Positions 23,724 to 35,360 of a DNA stretch of 64,000 nt are shown piece after piece. The translations under genes were made by a program, and so were the position numbers. The DNA comes from Phyto melanocephala (lineage: Eukaryota; Arthropoda; Insecta; Diptera; Rhinophoridae): assembly GCA_941918925.1 (NCBI GenBank), contig OW799233.1, positions 149,698,802-149,762,801 of the forward strand, given 5' to 3'. Each line of letters starts with the position of its first letter. Within the stretch, counting starts at the first letter, position 1. Under the pieces are notes generated by a model that saw nothing but the letters and a program-made list of their open reading frames with translations, searched no databases and was not told the DNA's origin.

Positions 23724-24645
23724 TTTATTAAATTTTCAATGTGAACCATTTTTATACCCTTCACACAGTGAAAAAGGGTAAATATAGGTTTGTCATTCCA
23801 TGTGAAATTTCTACAATTTTCATTTCCGACCCCATAAATTATATATATTCTGAAAGCTTATGAATCTGTCCGTGTGTGTGTTCATCAACTTTTTGATCAA
23901 CTTTTTGAAGCCCCCCGATATCGCTTGGATCCGGTGAGGTATTGAGGTATGAAAATATCAGAAATAATCGGGAGTAGATCGGTATTGAAAATCAGAAACA
24001 TCGCTTCATAAACAACTGAGATATGAGCAAAAACCCACGACCACCTCGATTTTTTTTTTCACAAAAACAACATTACAACAACATCATACATACAAACGTG
24101 TATACTGAGTAGAGAAAACGTGGCATCGAATCCCAGCTGAGCAAAAAAAAATTTTTTTTCTATATATTTTTTTAACATTTTTATTTTTATTTTTTATTTA
24201 ACATATTATTTATATTTTTATTATTAATATTTTTTTTATTTTTTTTATTTATAATATATATTTTAATTATTTTTTTTTTAATTTTTTTTTTTTTATTTTT
24301 TTTTAATTTTTTTAATGTTTTTTTTTATTTTTTTTAATTTTTTTCTATTGTTTTTTAACAAACATACGTAAATTTATAATTTTACAATGGGATGTTTTTA
24401 TATATGTGTATTTTATATGTATGTACGTATTTCATATGGGATGAATGGTGATACAAACTACTGTTATGGCATGACTACACGTTGTGAAGGGTATATAAGA
24501 TTCGGCACGGCCGAATATATCGCTCTTACTTGTTTTTGGCTTAAGTTCATTTATTCTTTCATTTAATTAAATTTGAATTATAAAATTAAATGAAAGATTA
24601 AATGAACTTAAGCCAAAATAAAAAATGGTTCACATTGAAAATTTA
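23724..24645. repeat. Palindromic MITE/hairpin split by an INE-1-like element
   Basis: The left outer arm TAAATTTTCAATGTGAACCA lies at about 23728-23748. Its complement TGGTTCACATTGAAAATTTA is at about 24624-24643. The inner arms GGCTTAAGTTCATTTA (from 24538) and TAAATGAACTTAAGCC (to about 24613) enclose further complementary bases, a stem of about 30 bp with one mismatch. Removing 23753-24532 restores a continuous palindrome of ~140 bp, so the INE-1-like element inserted into it. Confidence 0.75.
23753..24532 (+). mobile_element. INE-1-like element, copy D
   Basis: Complete: TATACCCTTCACACAGTGAA start, TTTCCGACCCCATAAATTAT block, shortened GTCCGTGTGTG microsatellite, tRNA-like ATCGAATCCCAGCTGAG, T-rich tract, ATTCGGC-ACG-GCCGAAT hairpin and CGCTCTTACTTG end. 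The host palindrome shows insertion within a T run, as expected for Helentron-type TT targets. Confidence 0.8.
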
Positions 24646-24842
24646 ATATATAGTAAAAGTTCGAATAAAATATAAATATTTTATTTTATTTTTTTGTTCA
24701 CGATTTGATTAATGTTTTTCTTAGATTAAAAAACATAATTATGTGAATGGGAAAAAAAATATTTTTTTAAGAGAGTTGCCACTAACTTCATTACCTCTAA
24801 CGACATTTTCGTCTTTAAAATATTTTCTCTTTCCCTAAACTA

Positions 24843-25255
24843 CAGGGTTAGCCAAACGTCATCATGAGGTTTGAAAACTTAACAGCTTTTTTTGAGATTT
24901 GATTTTCAGTAGGCTGTTTTAGGAGATCAAGACTCTAATCAAACTGCCTTGTCATTTTGTTCAGTATCGTTTGACAAATCATCATGGAAAGACTGACACT
25001 GTATTTCGACGGTAAATTGGCCACCTAGATCGTGCGATACCACACCTATTGGACAATTTTTTCTGGGGATATATCTTCAGAAATTAGCAAACTACGATTG
25101 ACGCTTTGGAAGTCGATATTACTCTTGTTATTCGCAAGATACCAGACAATTGAATTGAACGAGTCGTCCACAATTGAAAACGAAAAACAACTTAAAAGTT
25201 TCTGTTACTTTAAAAACCCGTAAATTTGAAAAATATTGGTTCTTGGAAAAAATTG
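24843..25255 (+). pseudogene. Mariner-like deletion derivative
   Basis: It follows TA with CAGGGTTAGCCAAACGTCAT. An ATG at 24984 gives MERLT, a normal mariner-like start, which then runs directly into sequence corresponding to WPP-SCDTTP in the C-terminal part (about 25019-25060). Virtually the whole gene between is deleted. The right terminus was not found. Confidence 0.55.
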
Positions 25256-25299
25256 TAGTTTTTAGTTATAAGTTTCTTCCATTGCAAAGCTAGAGTATA

Positions 25300-25372
25300 T
25301 AATACCCCTCAACGCCACGCCTTTTTGCATGCCCCTTTAGGAACTTTTGCCGAGTCAGCTAGTATGTTACAT
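25300..25372 (-). repeat. Fragment of a CTAGCTGACYCGG-headed repeat
   Basis: The minus strand reads CTAGCTGACTCGGCAAAAGT and then AAGGCGTGGCGTTGAGGGG, the same head motif as the repeats at 37909 and 39942. Confidence 0.4.
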
Positions 25373-26541
25373 ATTTTTAATATTTTTTGGTAAAGCATCA
25401 TCCCTAGATATCGTTTTAAGTTGATTTACTAAATGTACATATACAATCCTTAAAATAAAAAGCGGTCGCTTTGTAAACAAAAATTATTTATTTATGTCGA
25501 ACATAGAACCGAAGAACCTAAGATATAAACAAATGTTTACACCAAAACAAAAACGGAATATCTAATTAAATTAATTTATTAATTAATTCATTTTCAATCG
25601 AATGGTTTAGTTCTTGCAATTTAACTGTTATTTGTGATTATCAAATTTCAATTGCAAGAAATATAGTTTCTTAGTGCTGACCATGCAAGTAGTATGTATG
25701 TATATTTGTTGTTAAATTAAAAGAGATTGTTTTAAAATAATAAAATTAATTTTTTGTTTGAAATTTTTCTCATTTTATCAAACAAAAGACACGAAAATCA
25801 CATTGTTGTATAATCACATTTTTATGGTATGTGAATGTGCAACGACAAATGTTGCAGCATGTGCATATTTTATATACTTTTTTATTTACCAGTTTGTATG
25901 TGATGCTGACCAAGCGGCTTTTATGACATGCACGATAGAAAAAATTAAATAAATGGGTTGTACGTCCCCTTGACCTAAGCTCAATCATTAGCCCATACAT
26001 ACATACATACATACGTGCATATATGGCTTTTATTCGTAGTTAATCAATTAAAAGCAATTTTTTGTGGTGCAGGTAGTCTCTCAACTTGATCTTATAAACA
26101 TACACAGTACAAACATACATGTGAGCATACATAGGTATGTACAGTTGTTGGTTTTATATTGTATGTGTTTTTTTTTTCAACCTATTAAGTGGAATGTTAC
26201 TGATAATATGAGAGGCATGCTTAAAGCGTTGTGGCAAAAGTTTGTCAAATGGTGCAAAGAGATTTAAACAGTCGCAATATGTTGTGAGTTGAAATGAAAA
26301 CACCTAGCCATTTGACAAAAAGTGTGTATAATTAGATTTAGAACTGAACAGGTTGCATCTAATGTATTTGAAAACCTTGCAAAGCTAGAGATTGTTATAT
26401 TCGTTGAAATTGTATTCGTCATTCCACTGTATCAGCTATGCAGTATGTTGTTAATTACATAATCATATCGTTTAAGTAGAAGTAACTAACCAACCCTTAC
26501 CAACTAAAATGTTTGTTTTTTTATCTTCATTGTAATTGCAG

Positions 26542-29044
26542 GTTGGAGGCGCCACCGCTATTTCATGCGGACACCATGGACGCAAAAAAGTTACAACAAT
26601 TGCAACAAGCACAACATTTACATAAGAAAATACCATTAGCATATCAGACGAACATTGCTGATTATCGTACGACAACACATTCACCAGTCTTCCAACAGCA
26701 GCAGCATGGCAACTATCATTTGGGACATGTAGCTGCAGCCGCTCACCAACAATATCAACAAAGTCCAACGACAACATCGTCATCAGGACCACTTACACCA
26801 ATCGATATACAACCGCATGCCAGTAAATTACTGTTAAAACATCAATTACAAAGTTCAGGTAGTGGTGGTAGTTCTGCCCACAGTTCGCCATATCATCAGG
26901 CCTCTACTTCATCCGGCTATCCGACAAGTAGTACGGGTGGCACCGGAGGCACTGACCAATTGTATCAGTCGCCAACAGAAAGAACCTACTTAGCAGCAGC
27001 TGGACGTATAAATTCTGCCCATAATCAGGCTTCCACTTTACAGCTGCAATACCAACAATTGCAACAGGCTAAAATGCAGGTACAATTGGCCACACAAAAT
27101 GAGGCAGCTCAAAATCAGCAGAGACAATTTGCTTTGCGACAAATGATTAACCCTCCGGTGCCACAGGGTCATTATCATATGAGTCAATCATCAAGTATAA
27201 TGTCTACTTTAACACAGCAACAGCAGCAACAACAACCAAATCAAACACATCAGCAGCAACAACAACAACATCAGCATAGAGCACCACCCTCATCGTTAAA
27301 CTTGACAAATCAATTTCAGCCAGCTGCTGGACCACTAAAAGTTACTCAACAAAATGCCCACAAATCAGCTCAGCATTATCATCAGCAACAGCAGCAGCAA
27401 CAACAGGAGCAAATTTATGGCCAACATCAGCATCAGCAGTTACAAATGCAACTGCATCATCAGCAGCAATTACAACAGCATCACCATGCTTTACAACAAA
27501 GATCTAAATCAGACCTACAAACACCACAAAGCAGTGATCAAAGTCCTATTTACATACAACAAAATCATCCTGGCCATGTAGTCAACCAGGCAGTACAAAC
27601 ACAAATCTCAACGGTGGCAAAAACTTCCAGTAACCCTCCACAGATTACTAAAACACCTAGTTCCGAAGAGTCTTCATCGGCTTCGGTGAAAAGTCCCTCA
27701 CATGCGCCCTTAGATCGCAAGAAATCGAGTGGTAGCTCACTGTCAAACTCACAAGCCCTCAAGTCACCAATTACCAAAAGGCCACCCAATTCTCCGATTA
27801 CCATATCAGGTTGGTTGTATAAACAAGGTTCAGATGGTCTTAAAGTATGGCGCAAAAGATGGTTTGTATTGGCGGAATATTGTCTCTACTACTACAAGGG
27901 ACCGGAAGAAGAAAAAGTATTGGGTTCCATATTATTGCCCTCCTATAAAGTATCAGCCTGCTTGCCGGAAGATAAAATCTATCGGAAATATGCCTTTAAG
28001 TGTGAACATCAAAATATGCGCACGTATTGGCTAGCAGCTGAAAATGCCGAATCTATGGTTCAGTGGGTGAGAGCCTTAAGTGCAGCGACTATGATGCAGG
28101 CTACCAGCAGTGCTGGCGAGTCTTCCGAACATCCTAGTGGTTCTTCTTCGCTAAATCATAGCGGAGAAAACTCTGATTCGGGCATACATACACTTCAATC
28201 GCAACAAAGTAAAATGTCGGGTCAAGGACAAGTGACTCCAGCCTCCGATAATGGAGGTGTGACAGCATCCAGTAGCAGTGGTGGTGGCGGTGGTAATGGA
28301 CAACCGTTATATGCTAACGCACCACCAAAACCAAGACGTATAACAGATGGTGGCTACTCGTCACCTAGTCCCGAGCATTCTATTGACAACGAAGGCATGC
28401 GACAACATCAAATTCATCATCAACAGCCTCAAGCTAGTCGTAGATCAGGTGTAATGTCACCCACTTTACAGCAAATGCAACAATACCAACAGCAGCAACA
28501 ATCAAGATCCCAGCATCATGCCATATATGACACGCGCACGGGTAATGTTTCCTCAGCCATGAGAATACCACAACAACAGCAATCTCATTATCCTATAGAT
28601 TCTTTAGAATCGCAATATCAACAGCAACTATCCCTTAGTCCCGACGATTATCCTCAATCGCCTACAGGGCAATACATGGATGCCCAAATGGAACAGCAAA
28701 TAATGCAACTGCAACAGCAACGTGTAGCCGTTGATGATATTTATGGCGAACGCGAATTATATATGCAACGTCTAATACAACAGCGATATCCACCCCATAT
28801 GTCGGCATACATTTCAGCGGCCGAGCGTCGTACACCCGATGCTTACGGTCGTTCAAAAAATCGTATATTTTCGGATTATGAAGATATTTACAACTTGGCT
28901 GCTGGTGCAGGAAATACATCAGCTCAGGAAGCTTTAATGCAAGAAGCAGCCAGTTATCGTCGTCCGCTATCGCCACCCAGTTACGAGGACAACAAACATG
29001 TACCTACTTCTTTGACATCGCGTTACACTCCCAACAATTTAGAG
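26542..29044 (+). CDS. kmr: PLEKHA5/6/7-type PH-domain protein (kramer-like), first coding exon seen
   Basis: The exon follows a TTGTAATTGCAG acceptor and ends TTAGAG before GTGAGT. The first ATG, at 26576 (ACACCATGG, good context, MDAKKLQQLQQAQ), gives 823 codons; coding could also enter from an upstream exon (the acceptor leaves phase 2). Residues 1-400 are Q/H/S-rich low complexity. Residues about 407-507 form a PH domain: GWLYKQGSDGLKVWRKRWFV, then YYYKGPEEEKVLGSILLPSY, RKYAFK and a final helix with WVRALSAA. This wording is characteristic of the PEPP/PLEKHA4-7 group, whose PH domains bind phosphoinositides at membranes and junctions. After it come PPKPRR, more Q tracts and RFSDYEDIYNLA-like conserved text. 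Drosophila kramer is, to my knowledge, the fly member and is linked to planar polarity. The PH assignment is firm, the gene name likely. Confidence 0.9.
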
Positions 29045-29586
29045 GTGAGTAGTTTTTCCGTTACTATATCTTTATATTCCATATCTAACTCATGTTAATG
29101 GCGTTAGAAGGACGGCAACATTATTGTTCTTTGAAATACAAAGTTTTCTAAATATTAAGGTTTTATTTAGCTCTTGTGGTTGCAGAGCGTATTTCTACTG
29201 CGTCTTGTGCTTATTTATTTTTCTTTTCCAGACGAAACAAAATACTATGAGGTTCATTAGGTTATTTTAAATCCCTACATTTGCTTCTTTATAAATATAC
29301 AAAGAGTTTAAAGTGTTGATATTTTTATAAACTCACATATACTGTTTTTTTGCTTTGTGGCCCCATATAAACTCTGGTTGAGTATGTTTTTATAAAGGGA
29401 ACATCAAATGTACCAGAGATGTACCAACAAATAGTGCTATTTCGTTTTGTACTTAGTTGCACTAATTAATTTAAAATTGTACCAACTGTTTTATTCAAGT
29501 CTGATCGGGGTACACTTATACAGGCAGTGGTGCGAGCCTATCTGACTTTTTTTGTACATATTTCAGTACAAATTATTGTCAAACCA

Positions 29587-30130
29587 AAGGGTGTTTAAAT
29601 TTGAAGGGCCGATGTCGATTTTAAATAAAACACAAATTATTTAGGAAATTATTATCATTTCTTTTTATTATGGTAATATTGGTATGGTTCAATTATGTAT
29701 GGAATAAAATATCGGCCAAATGGCCGCCGCCACCTCGGCAGCACACCTCCATCCAATGGTCCAAATTTTCAACGCCAATTTTGATGTTCAATTGTTTGTC
29801 ACGATGATGTGTCGAGGTTGACTGCTCTTTTGCCACACTTTCGCGAAAACAGCAATTTTTTCCGTTCAACGAACTAAAAGAAGGCATTCACAGATGTTTT
29901 CACATTTCATACAGATCTCTTCTGCTGAAATTTAAATATTTTTCTCAATTCTTCAGATTGTGGACAAATTTGAACGATTATGTTGACTAAAAGAATAACG
30001 AAGTGCACGAAATGCATATTAATTCGAACGCCCATTTTCATAATAAGCCTGAATAGCTTTAACGCGTCGCTCGATTGTGGAATGGTTTAAATTGAGTTAG
30101 TCTCAAATTAAGAAATGCCAAATGAAATGC
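29587..30130 (-). pseudogene. Mariner-like deletion derivative, relative of 3935-5450
   Basis: The end at 29587 reads AAGGGTGTTTAAATTTGAAG. On the minus strand N-terminal-like pieces (TIERRVKAIQAYYENGRS, then SQHNRSNLSTI) are followed by VWQKS, then QPRH, and a C-terminal piece ending GGGGHLADILFHT and stop. The catalytic middle is gone. The junction region resembles that of the element at 3935-5450, so both descend from related internally deleted sources. The 5' terminus is uncertain. Confidence 0.6.
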
Positions 30131-31376
30131 AGAAAAAAAAACTTGACGCTTAGGTGTGGTTAAACATTAAAATTTAACCACCTCTTTTATGTCCCTGTCA
30201 ACACATGCTACTTTAACTTTAGGAACATTTTTTTTGTGTCCACACTATAAAATTGTGATCATTAAATTTTAGTTTCTTTTGGCATACATTTACCTTTAGC
30301 TCGAACAGTTTAAATCAGAAAAACAGAATTTTAATTAAGAGTACATTCCTCTTTCGTCTTTCACAAACTCAAGAAATAAATAAATGTTAAAAAATAATTA
30401 AATTTTTTTAATACAGGGATGTAATTGCTGTTAGTGGCAATTTGTTCCGCCAAACTTAATAAAAAGTTAATGTCCATACAATTGCTTGTTGAAAAAAACT
30501 TCAACCTTATATTTTGTATTAAAATATGTTTTTTTAGCAACTCTGCAGGATTATTTTTCGGTGTTAAATAAAACTAAAAATGTTGTTCCTAAAATTGAGA
30601 CGATACTGCATACTAACCCTCAATATTTTAGTTGTCTGAAATTGTAAACTAATAGACCAACCTAAACAAGAGCGGCTGAAGTTGCGTAATATTTCGCTGA
30701 GCGGTAAAGCTGAGGTGATTAACCTAAACAAGAGCATAAACGTTGTATAATGAATGTTCACTTAGGTTTTTTTTAAATAATATTCACTAAATTGAAAAAT
30801 CTCTAGATTGAAAAACAGCTAAAAAAAAAGCATTACTTTTCAACATGTACTGCAGCTAACTTCCATACTTAACGCCTTGTCAAAATTGGATTTTCCAATT
30901 GCAAAGCGTTGCCGCCGAAGTATTTCGGTATGTTTCATACAAGTTGTATGAACATGAGAATTTTTGACAGACAAAAAACTCTTGCCGCTCTTGTTTAGGG
31001 TTGATATTAGCATCTGGCTATGAAAACACTTTTCATTTCACAAAACAAAAATATACACCCATTAGTGATTTTCTGCTATAACTGCAGCCTTATAACTTAA
31101 ATTAATTTTGTAAAGCTATAATTGTTTAACACACAACTACATCTTTATTTCAAAACTTAATTTATTTTAATTTTGTTTATTGTTTTTATTTAAAGTGTAA
31201 ATCATCCTTTATCTACTTCCCAACAGTACAGTACCAAATAAATTAGTACAAATAAAAGTACCATTAAAGTAACTTTTTACGTCCTTGTGTTTGATTGTGT
31301 ATGAGTATGTTTTTGGATAAATTTGGAAATAGAGTTTTCAAACTACACTTTTTTACTTTCTACACTACACTTTTTT

Positions 31377-32220
31377 TATACCCTTCACACATTGAAAAAG
31401 GGTATATATAGGTTTGTCATTCCGTGTGAAATTTCTACAATTTTGATTTCCGACCCCATAAAGTATATATTTTCTGAAAGCTTATGAATAGGGAAGTCGA
31501 TTAAGCCCTGTCAGTCTGTCCGTCTGACCGTCTGTCCGTGTGTATGTTGAAATCAACTTTTTGAAGCCCCCCGACATCGCTTGGACTCGGGTGATGTATT
31601 AAAATATCAGAAATATTCGGGAGTAGATCGGTATTGAAAATCAGAAACATCGGTACATAAACAACTGAGATATGAGTAAAAACCCACGACCACCTCGGTT
31701 TTTTTTCACAAAAATAACATTACAACAACAACATACATACATACAAACGTGTATACTGGTTAGAGAAAACGTGGCATCGAATCCCAGCTGAGCCAAAAAA
31801 ATTTTTTTTTCAATTTTTTAAAAATTTTTTTTAAATTTTTTTTTTATTTTTTTTTTTATTTTTTATTTAATATATTATTTTATTTTTATTATTTTTTTTT
31901 TGAATCTTTTTTTTTTAATTTTTTTTTAATTTTTTTTTTTTGTTTTATATATGTTATATATATAATAATTTTTTTAAAAAATTTTTTTTTTAAATTTTTT
32001 TTTTAAAATTTTTTTTTTAATTTTTTTTTTTTTTTGTTTTTTTAACATACATACGTGAATTTATAATTTTACAATGGGATGTTTTTATATATGTATGTTT
32101 TAATATGTATGTACGTATTTCATATGGGATGAATGGTGACACAAACTACTGTTATTGCATGACTACACGTTGTGAAGGGTATATAAGATTCGGCACGGCC
32201 GAATATAGCACTCTTACTTG
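31377..32220 (+). mobile_element. INE-1-like element, copy E
   Basis: Complete copy with TATACCCTTCACACATTGAA start, TTTCCGACCCCATAAAGTAT, a four-unit GTCTGTCCGTCTGACCGTC microsatellite, tRNA-like ATCGAATCCCAGCTGAGCC, a long T-rich tract (about 31798-32040), the intact tail hairpin and CTCTTACTTG. The intact hairpins suggest it is among the younger copies here. Confidence 0.8.
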
Positions 32221-32474
32221 TTTACAATACATTCGTACTTTTAGTTGTTGTAAGAACAACATACTAACAAACAACCCTGTAGCAACATTTATTTTTAAAT
32301 ATTTATGTTTTGGACATTCATATAACTAGTGGCAACGAGACTGTAGCAAAAGTGTTAGATCTCACACGTATTGACGAAAAATAAACAAACTCACCATTCA
32401 CCCATCGCAAAATTGAAGAGTACTTTCTTTTGCAAACAAAAATCATATTAATATCAAATTAAAAAAATAATGTT

Positions 32475-32543
32475 CTAGTGTAGTGTTTAGAGCGTAAAAC
32501 TTTAAAATTAAAAGACTGTAGTTTAAATCCCAGCAGAGACAAG
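32475..32543 (+). repeat. tRNA-derived SINE-like head
   Basis: CTAGTGTAGTGTTTAGAGCG matches a tRNA D-arm/A box, and about 30 nt later TAGTTTAAATCCCAGC matches a T-arm/B box (GGTTCGANTCC type). The cloverleaf stems are not intact, so it is not a functional tRNA. The same head occurs on the minus strand at 44756-44818. The following ~100 bp could be the SINE body. Confidence 0.5.
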
Positions 32544-32692
32544 CAAAATTCATGGCGTTTGATGCTTAAATTGTTATATAAAATTAATATGAAATTTTTT
32601 GTAGTGTGTTGTGAGAGGAAGAGTTAGGTAAGAATACTTTCTAACAATAACTAGTATTTGAAGTAGTATAATACAAATAAATAAAAGTGCCT

Positions 32693-33162
32693 TCACAACG
32701 TGTAGTCATGCAATAACAATTGTTTGTATCACCATTCATCTCATTAATATGAAATTCATACATATATGTTTCATTATCTTTATAATGACTTTATCCGCTT
32801 GAAAACATCCCGTTGTAAAATTTAAAATTGAGTTTATGTCGTAAGTTAACAAAAAAAAATATTGTTTTGGTCTTAACTGGGAGTCGAACCTACGTTCATT
32901 CACTTTGTATTGGTGTTAAAAGACGAGGTGGTCTAGGTTTTTTCATCATATCTCAGTTGTTTATAGAGCGATTTTTCTGATTTACAATACCGGCCTGCTA
33001 CCGAATATTTCTGATATTTTGGTACCTCACACGGGTCTTGGAAATGTCTGGGGGCTTCAAAAAGTTGATTTCAACATACTCCCCTTTCAGAAAATATATA
33101 CTTTATGGGGGATGACAAACCTATATACATATATACCCTTACACTCACTGTGAAGGGTATAA
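32693..33162 (-). mobile_element. Degraded INE-1-like element, copy F (minus strand)
   Basis: It runs from CCTTCACAACGTGTAGTCAT through a shortened A-rich tract, a tRNA-like GGGAGTCGAACCTACG block (about 32880), CTCATATCTC-like text and CTTTATGGGGG to CCTTACACTCACTGTGAAGG. The tail hairpin and the microsatellite are missing. Confidence 0.65.
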
Positions 33163-33663
33163 TGACCTAGTTGGACACCTGTGATAACTTTATGCTAATC
33201 GCATAACTTGGACTAACGATTTTTTTTGCACCACGAATATTTATCGTTAAAAACAAAACACATTTGCGTATATAAAAGTGCATATAATTATTGCCTCGGT
33301 CGAAATTCGCTATACGCGGCGAACTCAGCAATAGATATATTTTTATTTGTTACGCCAGCGAACGACAAACAAATTTGTACAATGTGATCAGATTTATTGT
33401 ATTTGGTTTTACTTTTTAGTATTTTTTTTTGTTTTTATTTAATTTTTTATTTAAACAATTCATTTTACCAATATATTTAACTAAGTTATGTAAATTTGCA
33501 AATAGTTTTACGATAATTAACATCTGATTAATTTAATAAAGAAACTACTAGAGTCACAGCTAGAAGCAAAAGTTTTTCATAAAAAATCTCGTATTTATAA
33601 GAAATATTTACTAAATTATTCGGGATATGCTCCCTTAATTTTTCAATAATATTTATTTGGTTG

Positions 33664-33732
33664 TTGGGTTTAAGCTGGTTTATATGCATTTCACTGGTGC
33701 TTATGCCAGATCATCAGTAAACCTTTACCCAA
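33664..33732 (-). ncRNA. Hammerhead ribozyme (type I), copy 1
   Basis: Reading the minus strand: TTGGGT, AAA, GGTTTA (stem I 5' side), core CTGATGA, CTGG-loop-CCAG (stem II), GAA, palindromic ATGCAT (stem III), A (cleavage position), TAAACC (stem I 3' side), AGCTTAA, ACCCAA. Both parts of stem I pair fully. The pair next to the core in stem II is T-T instead of the usual G-C. Confidence 0.65.
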
Positions 33733-34021
33733 ATTCTTGAAAAAGTTTAAAATGTTATAAGTTATATTTTCAAATTCTCATTAACAAAATGAGAATTCAA
33801 AAATAAAACAAAAAACTATAAAAAACTTTTTCAAAAACCCAACCAACAATTTTTCAATTTTAATTTATTTTATTTTTCTAATCCCCTCTGCATTTGGCTA
33901 ACCGTTGGTTAACACTAAATGCCTAGAGGGGCAACCGAAAAATAAAATCTTCTTTTATTACATATTTACTAAATTATTCGGGATATGCTCCCTTAATTTT
34001 TCAATAATATTTATTTGGTTG

Positions 34022-34090
34022 TTGGGTTTAAGCTGGTTTATATGCATTTCACTGGTGCTTATGCCAGATCATCAGTAAACCTTTACCCAA
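34022..34090 (-). ncRNA. Hammerhead ribozyme (type I), copy 2
   Basis: Same sequence and predicted fold as the copy at 33664-33732, 358 bp further along in direct orientation, so a transcript through both would carry tandem ribozymes that could release a monomer. Confidence 0.65.
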
Positions 34091-34339
34091 ATTCTTGAAA
34101 AAGTTTAAAATGTTATAAGTTATATTTTCAAATTCTCATTAACAAAATGAGAATTCAAAAATAAAACAAAAAACTATAAAAAACTTTTTCAAAAACCCAT
34201 AAAATAAATTAAAATTGAAAAATTGTTGGTTGGGTTTTTGAAAAAGTTTTTTATAGTTTTTTGTTTTATTTTTGAATTCTCATTTTGTTAATGAGAATTT
34301 GAAAATATAACTTATAACATTTTAAACTTTTTCAAGAAT

Positions 34340-34408
34340 TTGGGTAAAGGTTTACTGATGATCTGGCATAAGCACCAGTGAAATGCATATAAACCAGCTT
34401 AAACCCAA
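34340..34408 (+). ncRNA. Hammerhead ribozyme (type I), copy 3
   Basis: Inverted copy of the same motif, now on the + strand: TTGGGT at 34340, CTGATGA at 34354, GAAATGCATA and TAAACC around 34380-34393, ACCCAA ending 34408. Confidence 0.65.
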
Positions 34409-34697
34409 CAACCAAATAAATATTATTGAAAAATTAAGGGAGCATATCCCGAATAATTTAGTAAATATGTAATAAAAGAAGATTTTATTTTTCGGTTGCC
34501 CCTCTAGGCATTTAGTGTTAACCAACGGTTAGCCAAATGCAGAGGGAATTAGAAAAATAAAATAAATTAAAATTGAAAAATTGTTGGTTGGGTTTTTGAA
34601 AAAGTTTTTTATAGTTTTTTGTTTTATTTTTGAATTCTCATTTTGTTAATGAGAATTTGAAAATATAACTTATAACATTTTAAACTTTTTCAAGAAT

Positions 34698-34766
34698 TTG
34701 GGTAAAGGTTTACTGATGATCTGGCATAAGCACCAGTGAAATGCATATAAACCAGCTTAAACCCAA
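34698..34766 (+). ncRNA. Hammerhead ribozyme (type I), copy 4
   Basis: Second + strand copy, 358 bp after copy 3. CTGATGA begins at 34712, GAA is 34738-34740, the palindromic stem III ATGCAT is 34741-34746, and predicted cleavage follows A34747. The short palindromic stem III suggests action as a dimer, as known for hammerheads of Penelope-like elements. Confidence 0.65.
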
Positions 34767-35360
34767 CAACCAAATAAATATTATTTATAAGAAATTTTAA
34801 AACAATCAATAAAATTCGTCTCCGAAACAAAAGACCCTTAGTGGTTGTTTAGCAAATTTCTTATTTCAAAATTTTACATTCTGCATATTGCATTAAATGA
34901 CAGCCAGTCTTCTTAATGAATTAAATATTAAGAAGTTAAAGTTTTTATATATAAAATAAGTGGGATATTTAAAAGGTTGATTGCGTGTTATTTTCAAAAT
35001 TTGTATTTTGAATAATTTGCAATTTTTTTGTATGAGTTTTAGCAGACTATTTTTATTTTAAAACATTTAACAGAAATATATAAAAGTTAACAACAAAACA
35101 CTTTTTTATTTTTTTTTTTTTGGAAGTTTTTGAGTGAAATTTTTTTAAAATGGACACAGTATTTATTAGCTGTTACACGAAAACAAAATTTTAATGAATG
35201 CTGTACCCACCACATTTTTTGCAAACGTTTACGTAGAAGACAACAAGTTTTAACTATAACAGAAATTATATATATTACTTTGTTTAGCTTTATGAAAATT
35301 TGATTATGATTATTTTTGTTGTTTTGCACAAACAGTAAGCAATTTTACCAACTATAAAGG

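Larger units (their letters stand above)
33606..34782. mobile_element. Palindromic Penelope-like repeat array carrying hammerhead ribozymes
   Basis: A direct repeat ATTTATAAGAAAT (33593-33605 and 34783-34795) flanks 1,177 bp. Inside, a ~240-bp unit (A) occurs four times: 33606-33850 and 33964-34200 in one orientation, about 34232-34460 and 34590-34782 in the other. Linkers B (about 33850-33963 and the complement 34466-34590) carry GCATTTGGCTAACC...GGTTAACACTAAATGC hairpins. The arms are near-identical and meet around 34215 with a ~30-nt spacer. The right end lacks the first ~45 bp of the unit. Head-to-tail plus inverted partial copies, a long irregular target duplication and type I hammerheads are features of Penelope-like terminal repeats. 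No reverse transcriptase is present. Confidence 0.7.

Noticed and set aside
26472..28976. Minus-strand and alternative-frame open stretches over the PH-domain exon
   Set aside because: By-products of CAG/CAA-rich coding sequence in the + frame.
32475..32543. A functional tRNA gene
   Set aside because: Acceptor, D and T stems do not pair properly, so only a tRNA-derived repeat head is supported.
33606..34782. CRISPR-like or satellite array
   Set aside because: The four units are long, in both orientations and bounded by a target-site duplication; this is a mobile-element structure in an animal genome.
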